A stretch of DNA of 64,000 bases from Brachypterus glaber (lineage: Eukaryota > Arthropoda > Insecta > Coleoptera > Kateretidae). This document shows positions 36,327 through 47,061 of this stretch, piece by piece (position 1 is the stretch's first letter; every line of letters starts with the position of its first letter). The notes beneath the pieces are model-generated. The model was not told where the DNA came from. It did not search any database and worked only from the letters and a program-made list of their open reading frames with translations. Location: positions 14,583,390 through 14,647,389 of the forward strand of contig OY294054.1 of NCBI GenBank assembly GCA_958510825.1. Direction: 5' to 3'. The translations under genes were made by a program, and so were the position numbers.

Positions 36327-36478
36327 ATGTATTTGTATACATTTTAGTTATTTTTTTAATCTTCGAATTATTATTTTATTAAGAAGCGTTCCATGAACCA
36401 TATTAATTGTGACTGGTAATGATACTACTCTTTATAGCTTTTTTATGAATATTATTTTAGGAGCACTTTTTTTTACTT

Positions 36479-36713
36479 CTCCCCTCTTTTACTTTTCTAC
36501 TCGTTTATTTGACGTCTCTGTATATAAATTTATTTATTTTTATTAGTACACACTGTATATATGTCATAATTTTAAATTTGTTAAATTTAGGAAATAGTAT
36601 GACAATGTCATTTTAAATAAAATACGACATATATACAGTGTGTACTAATAAAAATAATAAAATTTATATACAGAGACGTCAAATAAACGAGTAGAGAAGT
36701 AAAAGAGGAGAGG
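36479..36713. repeat. inverted repeat with about 87-bp arms
   Basis: Arms 36479-36565 and 36626-36713 match almost perfectly through ACTCGTTTATTTGACGTCTC and TTAGTACACACTGTATATAT. The 60-base spacer is AT-rich and partly symmetrical too. The right arm runs into purine repeats (GAGTAAAAGAGTAAAGA). Confidence 0.85.
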
Positions 36714-36824
36714 AGTAAAAGAGTAAAGATATCAAAGAGCAGAGATGTAAAAGAGTAGAGATGTGAGTGCGCCTTATTTTATTTCGGTTCAGTGATGGGC
36801 GAAAATTGGCTCTTATCAACTCAC

Positions 36825-36903
36825 CTCCTTTTAACACAAAAGCCGGAATTCCAAAATCCTGCGGATTTTCCTGCATTAATTGATGGACAATAAAATCCAT
36901 AAA
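36825..36903 (-). CDS. candidate internal coding exon, protein unidentified
   Basis: On the - strand, a pyrimidine-rich tract ending TTTTTTCAG (36912-36904) precedes 79 bases that end at GGAG, followed by the strong donor GTGAGT (36824-36819). In the phase starting at 36903 the exon reads FMDFIVHQLMQENPQDFGIP and then AFVLKG with one base left over (phase 0 to phase 1). A hydrophobic helix followed by a GIP turn is seen in the insect takeout/JHBP-like and allergen-7-like secreted lipid carriers, but this resemblance is faint. Its composition is less AT-rich than the surroundings. It lies in antisense to the FN3 exon 20 kb away, so it would belong to a nested or neighbouring gene, or be a processed relic. 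No companion exon was found. Confidence 0.35.
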
Positions 36904-37255
36904 CTGAAAAAATATTAGCATAAATAGAAACAGTAAATATTGCAACATTAAATAATATGAAATAAATCCGGCTATTACTCAGCTTTAACCGCTTTGACTG
37001 ACTAAAACGGTTTTAGTGAAATCCCGAATAAAAGCCTTCCATCGTGCTTACAGATACGGCGTAATGTTCTTGTTGTAAAATTTCGAAGAATCATATTCTT
37101 ATTAGAGTAATGCTTTATTTTCCTTTTCTATTAAAATTTTTCTAAATTCAAAATACGGGGAATGCCATGCAATTTAAAAAAAAAACTTTAATCGATTGCC
37201 AAAAACATTCGGCTAAAGTTATTATTGGACAAATCAAAGGAGGTACTTTATTGTC
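36904..37255. other. no gene seen
   Basis: Just upstream (in antisense) of the candidate exon. It includes a mixed-composition stretch, ACCGCTTTGACTGACTAAAACGG, near 36988-37010, symmetrical around ACCG...CGGT. No signal-peptide exon could be recognised. Confidence 0.4.
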
Positions 37256-38030
37256 ATAGTATATTACATAACTAGTGTGGAAAGTGACATATTTCGAACG
37301 AGTGTACGAAATACACTTTCCAACGAGTTATGAACACTATTTTTCTTACGATCCTGCAAAAATATAAAGTTTCTTAATTAAATATTTTCTAATTTTTATT
37401 ACTTACTTAAAGAATTTTTGAGAAAACGGGAAATATGATTTTCTTTTACTTTTAGTTTCTTGGTTGATTTTTAATACAATATTATTATACCTAGTACCTA
37501 GCTGTTTAATGGGTTGCCTATAACGCAAGCCTCTCATGTAAATCAAGGCAAAATTGACAGTTTGCTAGTTAACTTAGATTTCTTTAGATATGTTACCATA
37601 TAAAACCGTAAAATTGTATTATTTTACAATTTCATAAGAAAAAGACCGTGTAAATCAAAAATTAAGTAATTTTTATAAAATCTAGACATAAATAAAACGT
37701 CCCAAGTTATATCTTGATCAAACTAGTAATTACTTTATAAGGTTATAACTATAGTACTTTATAAGGTTATAACTATAGTTTCTATTTTTGACATGAAAAA
37801 CAGAAATATTTGTGATGAAAAGTGGAAAATGGCATATAAACGAGATGAGCTAATTTCGTAGAATCTACAACGTAAATTAAGGCAAACCTACATACGTGAA
37901 ATTAGACAAACCTACATACATAAATATCAAACTAGTGTGATAGAAAAATATCAAACTAGGCATTTTCTGAAGAACAAAAGAGTGTGCTGAATGTCATTTT
38001 CATAAGGGATCGTAGGAAAAATTTGTTTTC
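37256..38030. repeat. hairpin-headed repeat, family C
   Basis: The head at 37256-37345 is a good hairpin: ATAGTATATTACATAACTAG and TGTGGAAAGTG pair with CACTTTCC, GAGTTATGAACACTAT. About 660 bases of AT-rich body follow. The unit ends with a new left half-head preceded by GGGATCGTAGGAAAAATTTG (about 38006-38025). The plan, head + body + half-head, is that of families A and B. Confidence 0.7.
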
Positions 38031-38138
38031 AGCACCCAAAAAAACATAAGAAAAATATAGTCTGGTGTAATAGTAATTGTACTTATTTTTCTTTGTGGGC
38101 CAGTGTTATTTAACTTTCACACATATGGCTTCATTTAT

Positions 38139-38232
38139 ACCGTGCCTAAATACCATTAAAGCGTCAAAAAAGCAAAATGAGCAAATTATAAGGTAAAATG
38201 TACTAAACATCAATGGCACTTAGGCACGGTAA
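38139..38232. repeat. inverted repeat TACCGTGCCTAA
   Basis: TACCGTGCCTAAATACCATT pairs with AATGGCACTTAGGCACGGTA, separated by about 54 bases. Probably a tiny MITE; no target duplication was identified. Confidence 0.7.
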
Positions 38233-38519
38233 AAATTTATTGATTTTCAAAATTTAGATTATAATAAAGAGTCTTTGAAAGAGGCTTATATGAAATAAAA
38301 TCGGTGTTTTTTTAACAATTTTAAAATTTAGGTCAACAACATTTTATGGCTGATTTGAGAATATTAAAAATCAGTTACAAAATGTGTTCATGGGTATTTC
38401 TACAGTAATGGGAAAAAACAAATAGATTTTTGTCCGGTAACTATTTTTCATTAAATGGCCAAAATTGGTTGAAAATGAAAGAAAATGGTCTCAACTCCTT
38501 TTAAATAAAAAGTAAAGAC

Positions 38520-39458
38520 CCCATATCAAGAAATTTAAGAGGTTCTACGTTAAAAAATATGAAAAAAAAGTTTCTAAAAAGGTTGGTCCGGAAATGAGTC
38601 CTAAGGGAGCTACGGCTCTTTAAAATTGCAATAAAAATAAGGTTTTTAATTAATAACTTTTGTACCCTTTAAGCTAGAGCGACGAGCTGTTGTATGTATA
38701 CTAGTATTAATAAGGGCAATATGTTTATGTTAATTTATTTTTTTGAATTTATCCAGAGGCGTGCCTAGACGGACAAAATATGTGAGGCTTAACACATTTT
38801 TGCCCCAAACTTTTTTATGTATATTTTTTTTGGATTTTTGGTAAAAAATATAGATTCTTTGAGTAAAAATACATAAAAAATGTCATATAGTGTAACACTG
38901 TAGGAGCAACCGTTTTCAAAAAAAAATGCAATTAAGAGGAAGTAATATTTTGTGCCACTAAAAATGTTACTTTTTAAAGGGTTATTACTCCTTTAATGTT
39001 AAATTTAGGTGTTTTGGTGAAAATACTTTTTTGCTTAATTTTAAATGAAGAATCGCCCTCTAGAATTAAAATTTACAATTTATTACATTGAGTCAAAAAA
39101 ATTTCATTTATTGTAGTAAAAACTTGTTTTTTATAATTCGTAACCTTAAATTCGCCATCTTGATTCCGCCATTTTGAACTTAATAATACTAATATCAGAA
39201 ATATTTATTTTTAGTGGTCCCTTGGTTAAAATAAGCACATGAAAATAACATACAAAGATGAGCCTTATTAAGATTAGTTCACATGCAAAGCCTCGTTGCT
39301 TTAACACAACGGGTTTCTGAATTATTAAACAAAAATCGAACCACCCTTTTTGAAGGGGCGTAGCTCCTTACGAGACGTTTTAGGACATGTTTATGGGAAC
39401 TATTCCGTCTATTTTTTCTACACGCCTACTTTGGGCACACTTATTCATTAACACCCTG
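38520..39458. mobile_element. family F foldback relative, copy 2
   Basis: The left half shares AAATTTAAGAGG, GGTCCGGAAATGAGTCCTAA, GGGAGCTACG, GCTAGAGCGACGAGCTGTTG and TGTGAGGCTTAACACATTTT (some inverted) with the copy at 7968. The right end holds GGGGCGTAGCTCC and CACCCTG before TA. The two halves differ, so this is a composite or recombined copy. Confidence 0.65.
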
Positions 39459-39462
39459 TAGA

Positions 39463-39662
39463 TGTAAATCAATATAAATATATGTTATTTTGAATAATTT
39501 TACATTATTTTTGTAATTTTATGTAGTTTTAAATAAACTTACAGTACTTTACACAATTTTACCCTTCTTTTACGTTATTTTGCAATACATTAAATTTATT
39601 TACAACCATTTATCATGAATTAAACATAGTCAATAGTGTTTTAAATTAATTTTTTACCGTGT
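39463..39662. repeat. decayed family N element, right half
   Basis: TTTTACATTATTTTTGTAATTTTA and similar phrases, then CATGAATTAAACATAGTC, and an end TTTTTTACCGTGTA, follow the order of the right part of family N with many substitutions. Confidence 0.45.
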
Positions 39663-41150
39663 AGCGTGTAGTGTAGTTTTTTTCTAAGAGAAATAAAAAG
39701 TTAAATAAAAGTTTGAAAATGTTTTTTAAGGACCACCTTAATTTGTGTGTGCATTCTATCACTAAAACTCATAAAACAGAAATATCTGACCCTCATTTTC
39801 AATTCGAAAAGCCAATTATATATCTATTTACCGCAATTAACGTAAAAATTTAATAATAGACCGCGACCGCAAACTTTTTGAGGTCCTAAATTTGGCACCG
39901 GATCTCTGCATTGGAATACGCAGCTGCGCGCATTGCCGATTATGCCTAATAAAGTCCAATAGTACTATGCACGATTTTCTATGGTTTTAACGCCACAGAT
40001 GTCCTTGACAACATAAATACTGCCGCCAACAAAACAATACTATACACAAAAAAAATGCAAAACAATCTACAAAAAATATTCTGAAAAAAAAAATCAGGAA
40101 AAGAAATATTTGCAAAAATAAATTTTTCAAAGGAAAAGTCAAATGTAAAGGAAAAATTTAGTTCTTACCCCTTTGATACTATAACATCGCCCTGATTTTT
40201 ATCAAAACCAATCCGTCGAGAACTTGGATATAAAACGACATTTCAGAAACGTCGAGAAACAAAATTGATCAAGGCTACTTGTTTTTTTTTTTGAAATTTC
40301 AAGAAATATAATTTCTGTTAACAATTTATTTTATTATTTGAATAAAAATAGTTAAATAGTGCTAGTAGTGAAAAAATTAATATATAAACTACTAGAGAAG
40401 ACTATTATAGCCTTGCACTTTTACCTTGGTATAAAAACTGATTTGAAAACAACATATTAATCAAAATCTTAAAACTTTTTAGCAAGAAAAAAGTGCGGTG
40501 GAAGCGTACGTGTATTTTAATTTATTTTTCGGTAGTGACTAAATTTGGAAAAGTTCTACTTGATTTTAACCCCCAAATCCGTGTGTATAAATGAAAACCC
40601 AAAATACCCTAAATAACTTTAGCTTTAACTTTTTGGCAAAAAGTTTTTGCATGAATTTCAGAACGTTTATATTAGACAATACGTCGACCGATTTAAACAA
40701 TCCATTATATTAATTTTCACTGCTTTGTTATATAAATGTGTACTCTCGCTATGAAAGGGTTTGATTGAAAATTAGTAATTGCAATCCCGAAAAAAAATTA
40801 CGATCCAGGGATCCCCAGATTAAAGGGTCGTCTTTCTCGAATGCCAGGATTAAGATTAAAAAAATAATATATTTTTATGCTGTTTTATTTAAACAGGGGT
40901 GTATAAAACAAAAAGTAAAAAAAAAACAAAACTTAAAAATATTTTTTAAATTATTTATTACGATAGATATTATTTATTACATTAAAAAACATAATTAGGT
41001 TTTTTACTATAGCTATTACAAGCAAAAAATTAGTCATAACTATAACTAAGTTATAGTTTGAAACTTATAAACGATAATAAAATATAAATAAATAATAAAT
41101 TCTTCAAAATAAATTATTTTATCGAATGCCTATTATATTATAATAATATA
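39663..41150. other. no gene seen; contains a GC-rich island
   Basis: Between about 39860 and 40020 the composition rises (GGCACCGGATCTCTGCATTG, GCAGCTGCGCGCATTGCCG) without a recognisable gene. Near 40493 lies a diverged copy of GTGCGGTGGAA... from 3682. The frame at 40765-40998 is lysine-rich low-complexity sequence. Confidence 0.4.
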
Positions 41151-42326
41151 CACGGTGTATTTGAAATAGGGTCGGAAATTTTAACTGATGATTCTACATC
41201 ATAAAATATGACAAAAAGTTCCTATAAACATATGTCTAAAAATGCGTCATAAGGGAGCTACGCCCCTCTGAAAGTGGCTAAAAAAATCGGTTTTTATTTA
41301 ATAACTCAGGAACCCTTTGAGATATATCAACGAGGTTTTTGCACGTCAACTAATCCTACCAAGGCCCGTTTTTATGTGTTATTTTCATGTACTTATTTCA
41401 ACCAGGGGTGTGCGAAACGGGGGGGCTTATCAGTTTTTTGTCCCAAACTTTTTTTTTCTGTGTAACTTTTTTGCAATTTTATTTTTGAAATATGATTCCT
41501 CAGGTCAAAGTACATAAAAAAGGTACTCTTGTTGTAATACTGTAGGATTAACCGTTTTCGAGAAAAATTCATTTGAAGGTGAAATTCCACGGTTCGAGAA
41601 CGAAAAATTAAATACTAAAATGTTGAAAACCAAAATTTTGATGGTACAATGTTATTCTACATCAAGAACTAAGAAAAAAAGTTTCCATACATGTAGGTCG
41701 AAAAAACGATTTTAAAGCTACCCTAGCGCTTTAAAAATGGTGCATATTTAGGAGCATAGCTCCGTTAGGATTGATTTTTGGAAGTACCTATATATGAGGT
41801 TTTTTTCTTAGTTTTTGATGTAGAATAACATTGCATCATTAAAATTTTGGTTTTCAACATTTTAGTATTTAATTTTTCGTCCTCGAACCGTAGAATTTCA
41901 CCTTCAAATGAATTTTTCTCGAAAACGGTTAATCCTACAGTATTACAACAAGAGTACCTTTTTTATGTATTTTGACCTGAGGAATCATATTTCAAAAATA
42001 AAATTGCAAAAAAGTTACACAGAAAAAAGTTTGGGACAAAAAACTGATAAGCCCTCCCCGTTTCGCACACCCCTGGTTGAAATAAGTACATGAAAATAAC
42101 ACATAAAAACGGGCCTTGGTAGGATTAGTTGACGTGCAAAACCTCGTTGATATATCTCAAAGGGTTCCCGAGTTATTAAATAAAAACCGATTTTTTTAGC
42201 CACTTTCAAAGGGGCGTAGCTCCCTTATGACGCATTTTTAGACATATGTTTATAGGAACTTTTTGTCATATTTTATGATGTAGAATCATCAGTTAAAATT
42301 TCCGACCCTATTTCAAATACACCGTG
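41151..42326. mobile_element. 1.18-kb near-perfect foldback, family F copy 3
   Basis: Two arms of about 580 bases meet near 41738. Ends CACGGTGTATTTGAAATAGG and CCTATTTCAAATACACCGTG are exact complements, with TA outside each and AT-rich symmetrical flanks. Mismatches between the arms are few (for example CGGGGGGGCTTATC against GATAAGCCCTCCCCG). Each arm carries TAAGGGAGCTACGCCCCT. The central 150 bases are less symmetrical. Five open frames across it are mirror artefacts of the palindrome. Confidence 0.95.
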
Positions 42327-42788
42327 TATAATATTATAATTCCTGTTATAATAGGAACAAATTGTTTTGTATAATACAAATTACTAAAGTTGTTCCGAAC
42401 AATGCAAAATACTGAAAATTAAAACGTACGTTTCGAAACCTTCGAAGCCTTAATGCACTGTTTTTGAATTTGCACGCCCTTGAAAAATTCCGATAAATAT
42501 TATTCAACCTTTAAACAACGTAGCAAAAAATTAATTTTGATCTAACTAAGGTCAATCTTAGAAAATAAAATCTCAAAAATTTATAATCATAATAATTTTT
42601 TATGGAAAAGTACTCTCGCTCATTTGAGTTAATGAGACGATTTTTTTAATGTGTATGTATCCGACGAACAATGCATTTTTCTGGAGTAAGTTTTTAAATT
42701 ATAATGGATATTTATTATTCATAACCAAATTCCAATATTATTTTATATTAATTATTATAATATTGTATATTTGTTATATTTGAGTATA
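42327..42788. other. no gene seen
   Basis: Spacer between two foldbacks. ACGTTTCGAAACCTTCGAAG at about 42429 is locally symmetrical (TTTCGAAA, CTTCGAAG). Confidence 0.45.
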
Positions 42789-44647
42789 AATTTACATTTT
42801 ACATTGCATATTATATTTCACAAATGCATAATGCAATGCATGCAATTCGCATTAGTATATTCCCTATGACGGTGAGTGATTTGGATCTTGAAACTGCAAT
42901 AGTGAAAATGAACCAAGAACTGAAAAAAATTTCAGAGTACCTTGCAAAAAATAAACTGAAACTTAATGTTCAAAAATCTAAAGCAATGTTAATTTCAACC
43001 AGATACAAATTAAATTTAATTAATTTTAATAATGTCAATTTATATATGGAAAATAACCGAATTGAAATAGTACCCGAAATTAAGTATTTAGGATTTATTG
43101 TTGATAATCAACTTACTTTTAAAAATCATTTTGTTTATATAAAAAATAAGATTTCAAAAAAATTGTATTTCTTTTCACGTATTTCAGCTCATTTATCTTT
43201 AGCAACTAAGGTAACAGTTTATAAAACTATAATACAGCCGCACTTTGATTACTGTGGATCAATTTTATATCTTTTAGACAATAATTCCAAAGATGTCTTG
43301 CAAAAGCTTCAAAATCGTGGAATGAGGATTATTTTACGATGAAGTAGGCTAACTTCTATTAATTTAATGCTCGGTACTCTGAAATGGATGTCAGTAATAC
43401 AGCGACTGAATTTTTTGACTATGTGTTTTGTTTATAAGATTAAAAATAATCAAATGCCTGTATATTTTAATAATTTTTTTAACTATGGTAGAGATGTTCA
43501 TAGTTACGAAACTAGGAACAGAAATAATTTTTATATTAATAGAGTAAATACCACAAGGGGAATAAATTCTTTATTTCACAAAGGCTTTAATGCATTTAAC
43601 AATTTACCAATTGTTATTAAGGATAGTCCGTCATTAAGAATTTTTAAAAATCGTCTTTCTGAACACATTTTGTTGTAACTGTGTTTTGCTTTACTTTGCT
43701 TTTATATAATCTAATTATACTAAGGTCTCTCATTACTTCTCATTATTATTTATTTATTTTTTCACCATCTCTCTTTTATATTTTTGTTTTTTTTTTATAT
43801 CTTTATATATTCTATTATTTTTATTTTGTTATTATATTTAATGTTTATTATTATAACATATTTATATTTGTTTATAAAGAACATTGTATAATTACTTTTG
43901 TGTATATTAGGCAAGTTCTATTTAATAAAAAATTTCATTACGGTATAATCTCCCATAAATTTAATTATTTAAAGATGGCACACTATTATTATTAAAAATT
44001 TTTGTTTTAATAAACATTCCGTATTTTAACACTGCTAAATTTTTCAAGGGAATAAAAAATTATAATTTCAAAATATTTTTTTTCTACTGCACGAGTTTAT
44101 AATAATGAAATAGTTATTTATGGTACTAGTGGGTAAAGTAAGATGTTTCCCATGAGAAAATTAACCTTGTCTGATGCCTCGCAGGTTAATTTTCGAGAGG
44201 GCAATATCGGTTTATCCATGAGTACCATACAAGGTTTTATGCAATAAATAGCTTAGAAATTTATATTTTTATTAAAAATTTTAACGACATTTACAAGAAA
44301 ATAATTTGACAAGTGACAGTTGAGTGGGTAAAATAAATAATTATCCACTCAATAAAGTAAAAGCCACGCAGGGGTTATTATTGAGTTTATCTATTTAAAA
44401 TAAAGCTGTTAATTGTCTCATTATCTGTATGTATTGGATAAAACAATTATTTTGAAATTATTATTTTTTACTTCCTTGAAACTTTTATCAGTGTTAAAAT
44501 ACGGAATGTTTATTAAAACACAAAATTTTAATAACAATAATGTGTCATCATTAAATAATTTTATTTATGGAAGATTATACCGTCACTAATGCTAATTGCT
44601 TGAATTGCATTATGCAGTTGTGAAATATAATATGCATGTATAAATTA
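42789..44647. mobile_element. foldback element whose left arm holds a LINE tail
   Basis: Blocks pair in order from the outside: GCATATTATATTTCACAA at 42806 with its complement near 44616-44635; GCATTAGT; then 43940-44034 (ACGGTATAATCTCCCATAAA to TTTTAACACTG) with 44489-44583; then AATAAAAAATTATAATTTCA; and a 12-base stem GAAAATTAACCT/AGGTTAATTTTC near 44157-44195 at the tip. Only the left arm contains the 1.1-kb reverse-transcriptase segment. ACGGT occurs at 42870-42874 and at 43940-43944, a possible short target duplication around that segment. Confidence 0.7.
42860..43678 (+). pseudogene. LINE reverse-transcriptase C-terminal fragment with one stop codon
   Basis: The protein starts after the catalytic region: LKLNVQKSKAMLIS, then EIKYLGFIVDNQLTFKNHF, then TIIQPHFDYCGSILY, then LQKLQNRGMRIIL. 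A TGA at 43340-43342 ends that part, but the same frame continues without shift through RLTSINLMLGTLKW to HSYETRNRNNFY and stops at 43676. HSYNTR-type motifs typify CR1/L2-like non-LTR elements. The Y/FADD box and everything upstream are absent, so this is a 5'-truncated, dead copy. The change of one base (possibly CGA to TGA) explains the break. It lies within one arm of a foldback element. Confidence 0.85.
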
Positions 44648-44729
44648 ATAATAATAATAATTTAGCTAAGCTTAAAAACATAAATACATATTTACAGAAG
44701 TAAAAAAAAATTATACAATTTTCTTTTAA

Positions 44730-45132
44730 ACTTACTAAGAATCACAGGTTTTAATTTCTTTTGGTAAATTGTTATATTTACGGTCTATCATAAAAAATAG
44801 TTTTTTGGACATATGCCTTTTTGGCTGTATCTATATAAAAGTCGGTATTTGTTCGCGTATTGTAACTATGAACATCACTTACATATTTAATTTTGTCTTG
44901 TAAATATTTCGGTGCTAAATTATTTTTGATTTTATAAATGGAATCTAAAGTTCTAAAAGTTATTAACTGTTTAATGCTAATCAATTGAAGTACCTGATGC
45001 ATAGTTTTTACTGGGGTATATTTGTTGCATATTAATAATATCCGCATAGCCTTATTTTGTATTTTTTGCAATCTTTCGATTTCATTTAAATTTAAATCAA
45101 ATAATAAAGAGGTACAGTAACTTACATGCGGA
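44730..45132 (-). pseudogene. LINE reverse-transcriptase C-terminal fragment, antisense copy
   Basis: On the - strand the product reads PHVSYCTSLL, LQKIQNKAMRILLICNKYTP, then FRTLDSIYKIKNNLAPKYL and DVHSYNTRTNTDFYI, so it is a relative of the copy at 42860-43678. After FYDR, near 44780, the frame shifts and continues as YNNLPKEIKT before a stop at about 44735. The 3' side then holds ATTATTATTATTATT, a simple-repeat tail as found behind many LINEs. The fragment begins later in the protein than its neighbour, so the two are independent truncations. It directly abuts the right side of the foldback element. Confidence 0.8.
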
Positions 45133-45198
45133 CCTCAAAGCTTTGTACAACAAAATACGTATATTCATATTTAAAGTATAATCTATATATAACCCTAT

Positions 45199-45595
45199 AG
45201 GCCTATTAATCACGGGTCTGTAAAAATAAACCGTTTAAAATTTAAAATGACCGTGGATAAAGTATAGAATTCTATTCGCGTATAATAGCTATTAATCATT
45301 CGGGTGATTAGGTCACTCGCCTTTCGGCTCGTGTCCCAAAATTCGCCCTTATTGATTAATAGCAATTATTATACGCTCATTGAATAATATACTATTATCC
45401 ACGGCCGTGATTAATAGGCCTATTAATCACGGGTCTGTAAAAATACACCGTTTAAAATTTAAAATGACCGTGGATAAAGTATAGAATTCTACTCGAGTAT
45501 AATAGCTATTAATTATTCGGGTGATTAGGCCATTCGCCTGTCGGCTTGTGTCCCAAAATTCACTCTCATTGATTAATAGCAATTATTATATTGGC
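45199..45595. repeat. 217-bp hairpin repeat, two tandem units (family D)
   Basis: Units start at AGGCCTATTAATCACGGGTC (45199 and 45416). Each is a long imperfect hairpin: ACCGTGGATAAAGTATAGAA and AATAGCTATTAATCA pair with TGATTAATAGCAATTATTAT and ACTATTATCCACGG. The tip is CACTCGCCTTTCGGCTCGTG in unit 1 and slightly changed in unit 2. The second unit is cut short by the next hairpin. Confidence 0.85.
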
Positions 45596-45663
45596 GCACT
45601 CGTTCATTGGAAAACTCATCGCTTCGCGGCTCGTTTTCCAAACATGAACGCGTGCGCCAAAAT
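45596..45663. repeat. strong 68-bp hairpin
   Basis: TTGGCGCACTCGTTCA, then GGAAAAC, pairs with GTTTTCC, then TGAACGCGTGCGCCAA. The tip is TCATCGCTTCGCGGCTC. It is followed by AATAGTGTCC, and a half copy lies near 48200-48245 (ATGAACGAATGCACCAAAAT). The antisense frame at 45573-45770 crosses it by chance. Confidence 0.85.
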
Positions 45664-46398
45664 AGTGTCCTATGTAACTTGTCCTTTATTATACTGATAC
45701 TATTAAAGTTAAATCCGTCTAGACGAGTCCTAGTAACTGCTATAGTTTTGTTTCCATAGATATGATACAATTTACGAAAATTGGTTGTTTAAATTGATAT
45801 CAATCGATTGATTTTTTTCAGTGTGATTTGAAACCACTAGTTTCGCTATATCTGAAATGAGATTTTTTTATAGACAAATCAATGTTTTTACAAGTTTCAA
45901 TAGATGTTGCCACTGTTTATGTAGACTGGCTATAAAACAGCTCCTGCAAACATAACATTTATCTGTTCCAAATGGAAAAAAATTAAAATTTTAATCCCTT
46001 AGGGTATGTGATGTGATTTGAGTGATGATGATAAAGAAAATACATTTTTTATGTGCGTTCCGTAATGACACCAAAACTGATTTTATAATGAGCTCCATGA
46101 AAGCACTGATCACCACTGAACCAGATATTATCAATCCAAATTATATTAATTTTGGGCCAGTGAACATTATGTTATGCAGAAACTTTCATTATAGTAATAT
46201 AAGGACATCCAGTATTTTTTTCGAGGGGGCGATACATTTTTTCTGTGTCTCGTATTTATTAAAATAGCGGCGCAGGCAAAAAAAATGCATATTTTTTTTT
46301 AAACCAGTAAAAATGGCCAATTATGCGAAATTATGCGGAAATCTTCTTAAATATTAGGACTTCGGGAGGAGGGCGGACCCCTGGATACGCTCTGTCGT
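45664..46398. other. no gene seen
   Basis: The frame at 46022-46267 (81 aa) has mixed composition and reads FRNDTKTDFIMSSMKALITT, but there is no splice context or known domain. A GC-richer patch, GGGAGGAGGGCGGACCCCTG, lies at about 46365-46384. Confidence 0.4.
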
Positions 46399-46461
46399 GC
46401 TAAGCTGACATGTCCTATCTACATAGGTTTAACATACACAGATAGGACCTTTCAGCTTAGC
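46399..46461. repeat. 63-bp hairpin GCTAAGCTG...CAGCTTAGC
   Basis: GCTAAGCTG pairs with CAGCTTAGC, and the inner GTCCTATCT with AGATAGGAC, leaving an 18-base loop. It is a compact hairpin with one internal loop. Confidence 0.8.
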
Positions 46462-47061
46462 GAGGCATTGCTCTTCTAGTAATATTTTAAATGTTTTACC
46501 TGCATGTAAAATTATTTTAATTAAATTTATTTTATACAATAAAAGTCAAGAATTTTTCGATTTAACAAAAGTTTTCACCGGCTCAAAATTAATGAAATAT
46601 TTTTTTCAGTATTATTTTCAAAAAAATGTTGGGTCCCAAAGAAAATGTTATTATTTTTTTTTTTTGTAAAAAACATTTAAAATTTTTTATCATAGTATTC
46701 TTTTGTTGGCATTATATTTTTATCTAAAAACTTTTTACCGTTTTACCGTTTTTACTGTTTTCATGCGTATAAATTTAGTAAATTTAAAAAACTTTGACAT
46801 GTAATTATGATAGAGTAAATAAAATAATTAAAAAACAATATCATAAATCAATAACTATTATTAAAGAAGTATTATAAAATGAAATTCAAATAATATTTTA
46901 TTTTATAATTCTGTGTTTTGACAATGATAAATTTCGATTAATTTACATATTTTCGACATTTATATACAAAAAAATATGAAAAATTGCAAATATAATTTAC
47001 ACGAATTATATACAATCCATTTTCAATGTTAAAAAATCACAATAGTGATAAATAATAAACA
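46462..47061. other. no gene seen
   Basis: AT-rich, with several runs of T. Nothing recognised apart from local TTTTTACCGTTTTACCGTTT direct repeats near 46730. Confidence 0.45.

Noticed and set aside
41274..42209. Five open frames of 61-66 codons
   Set aside because: They are mirror images of one another across the 1.18-kb palindrome and show no domain.
43681..43995. 104-codon hydrophobic frame after the LINE tail
   Set aside because: It lies in the AT-rich LINE 3' region and the arm of the foldback; the hydrophobic content follows from T-rich codons.
45199..45663. Bacterial-type terminators or attenuators
   Set aside because: There are no bacterial genes nearby, and the hairpins belong to dispersed or tandem repeats.
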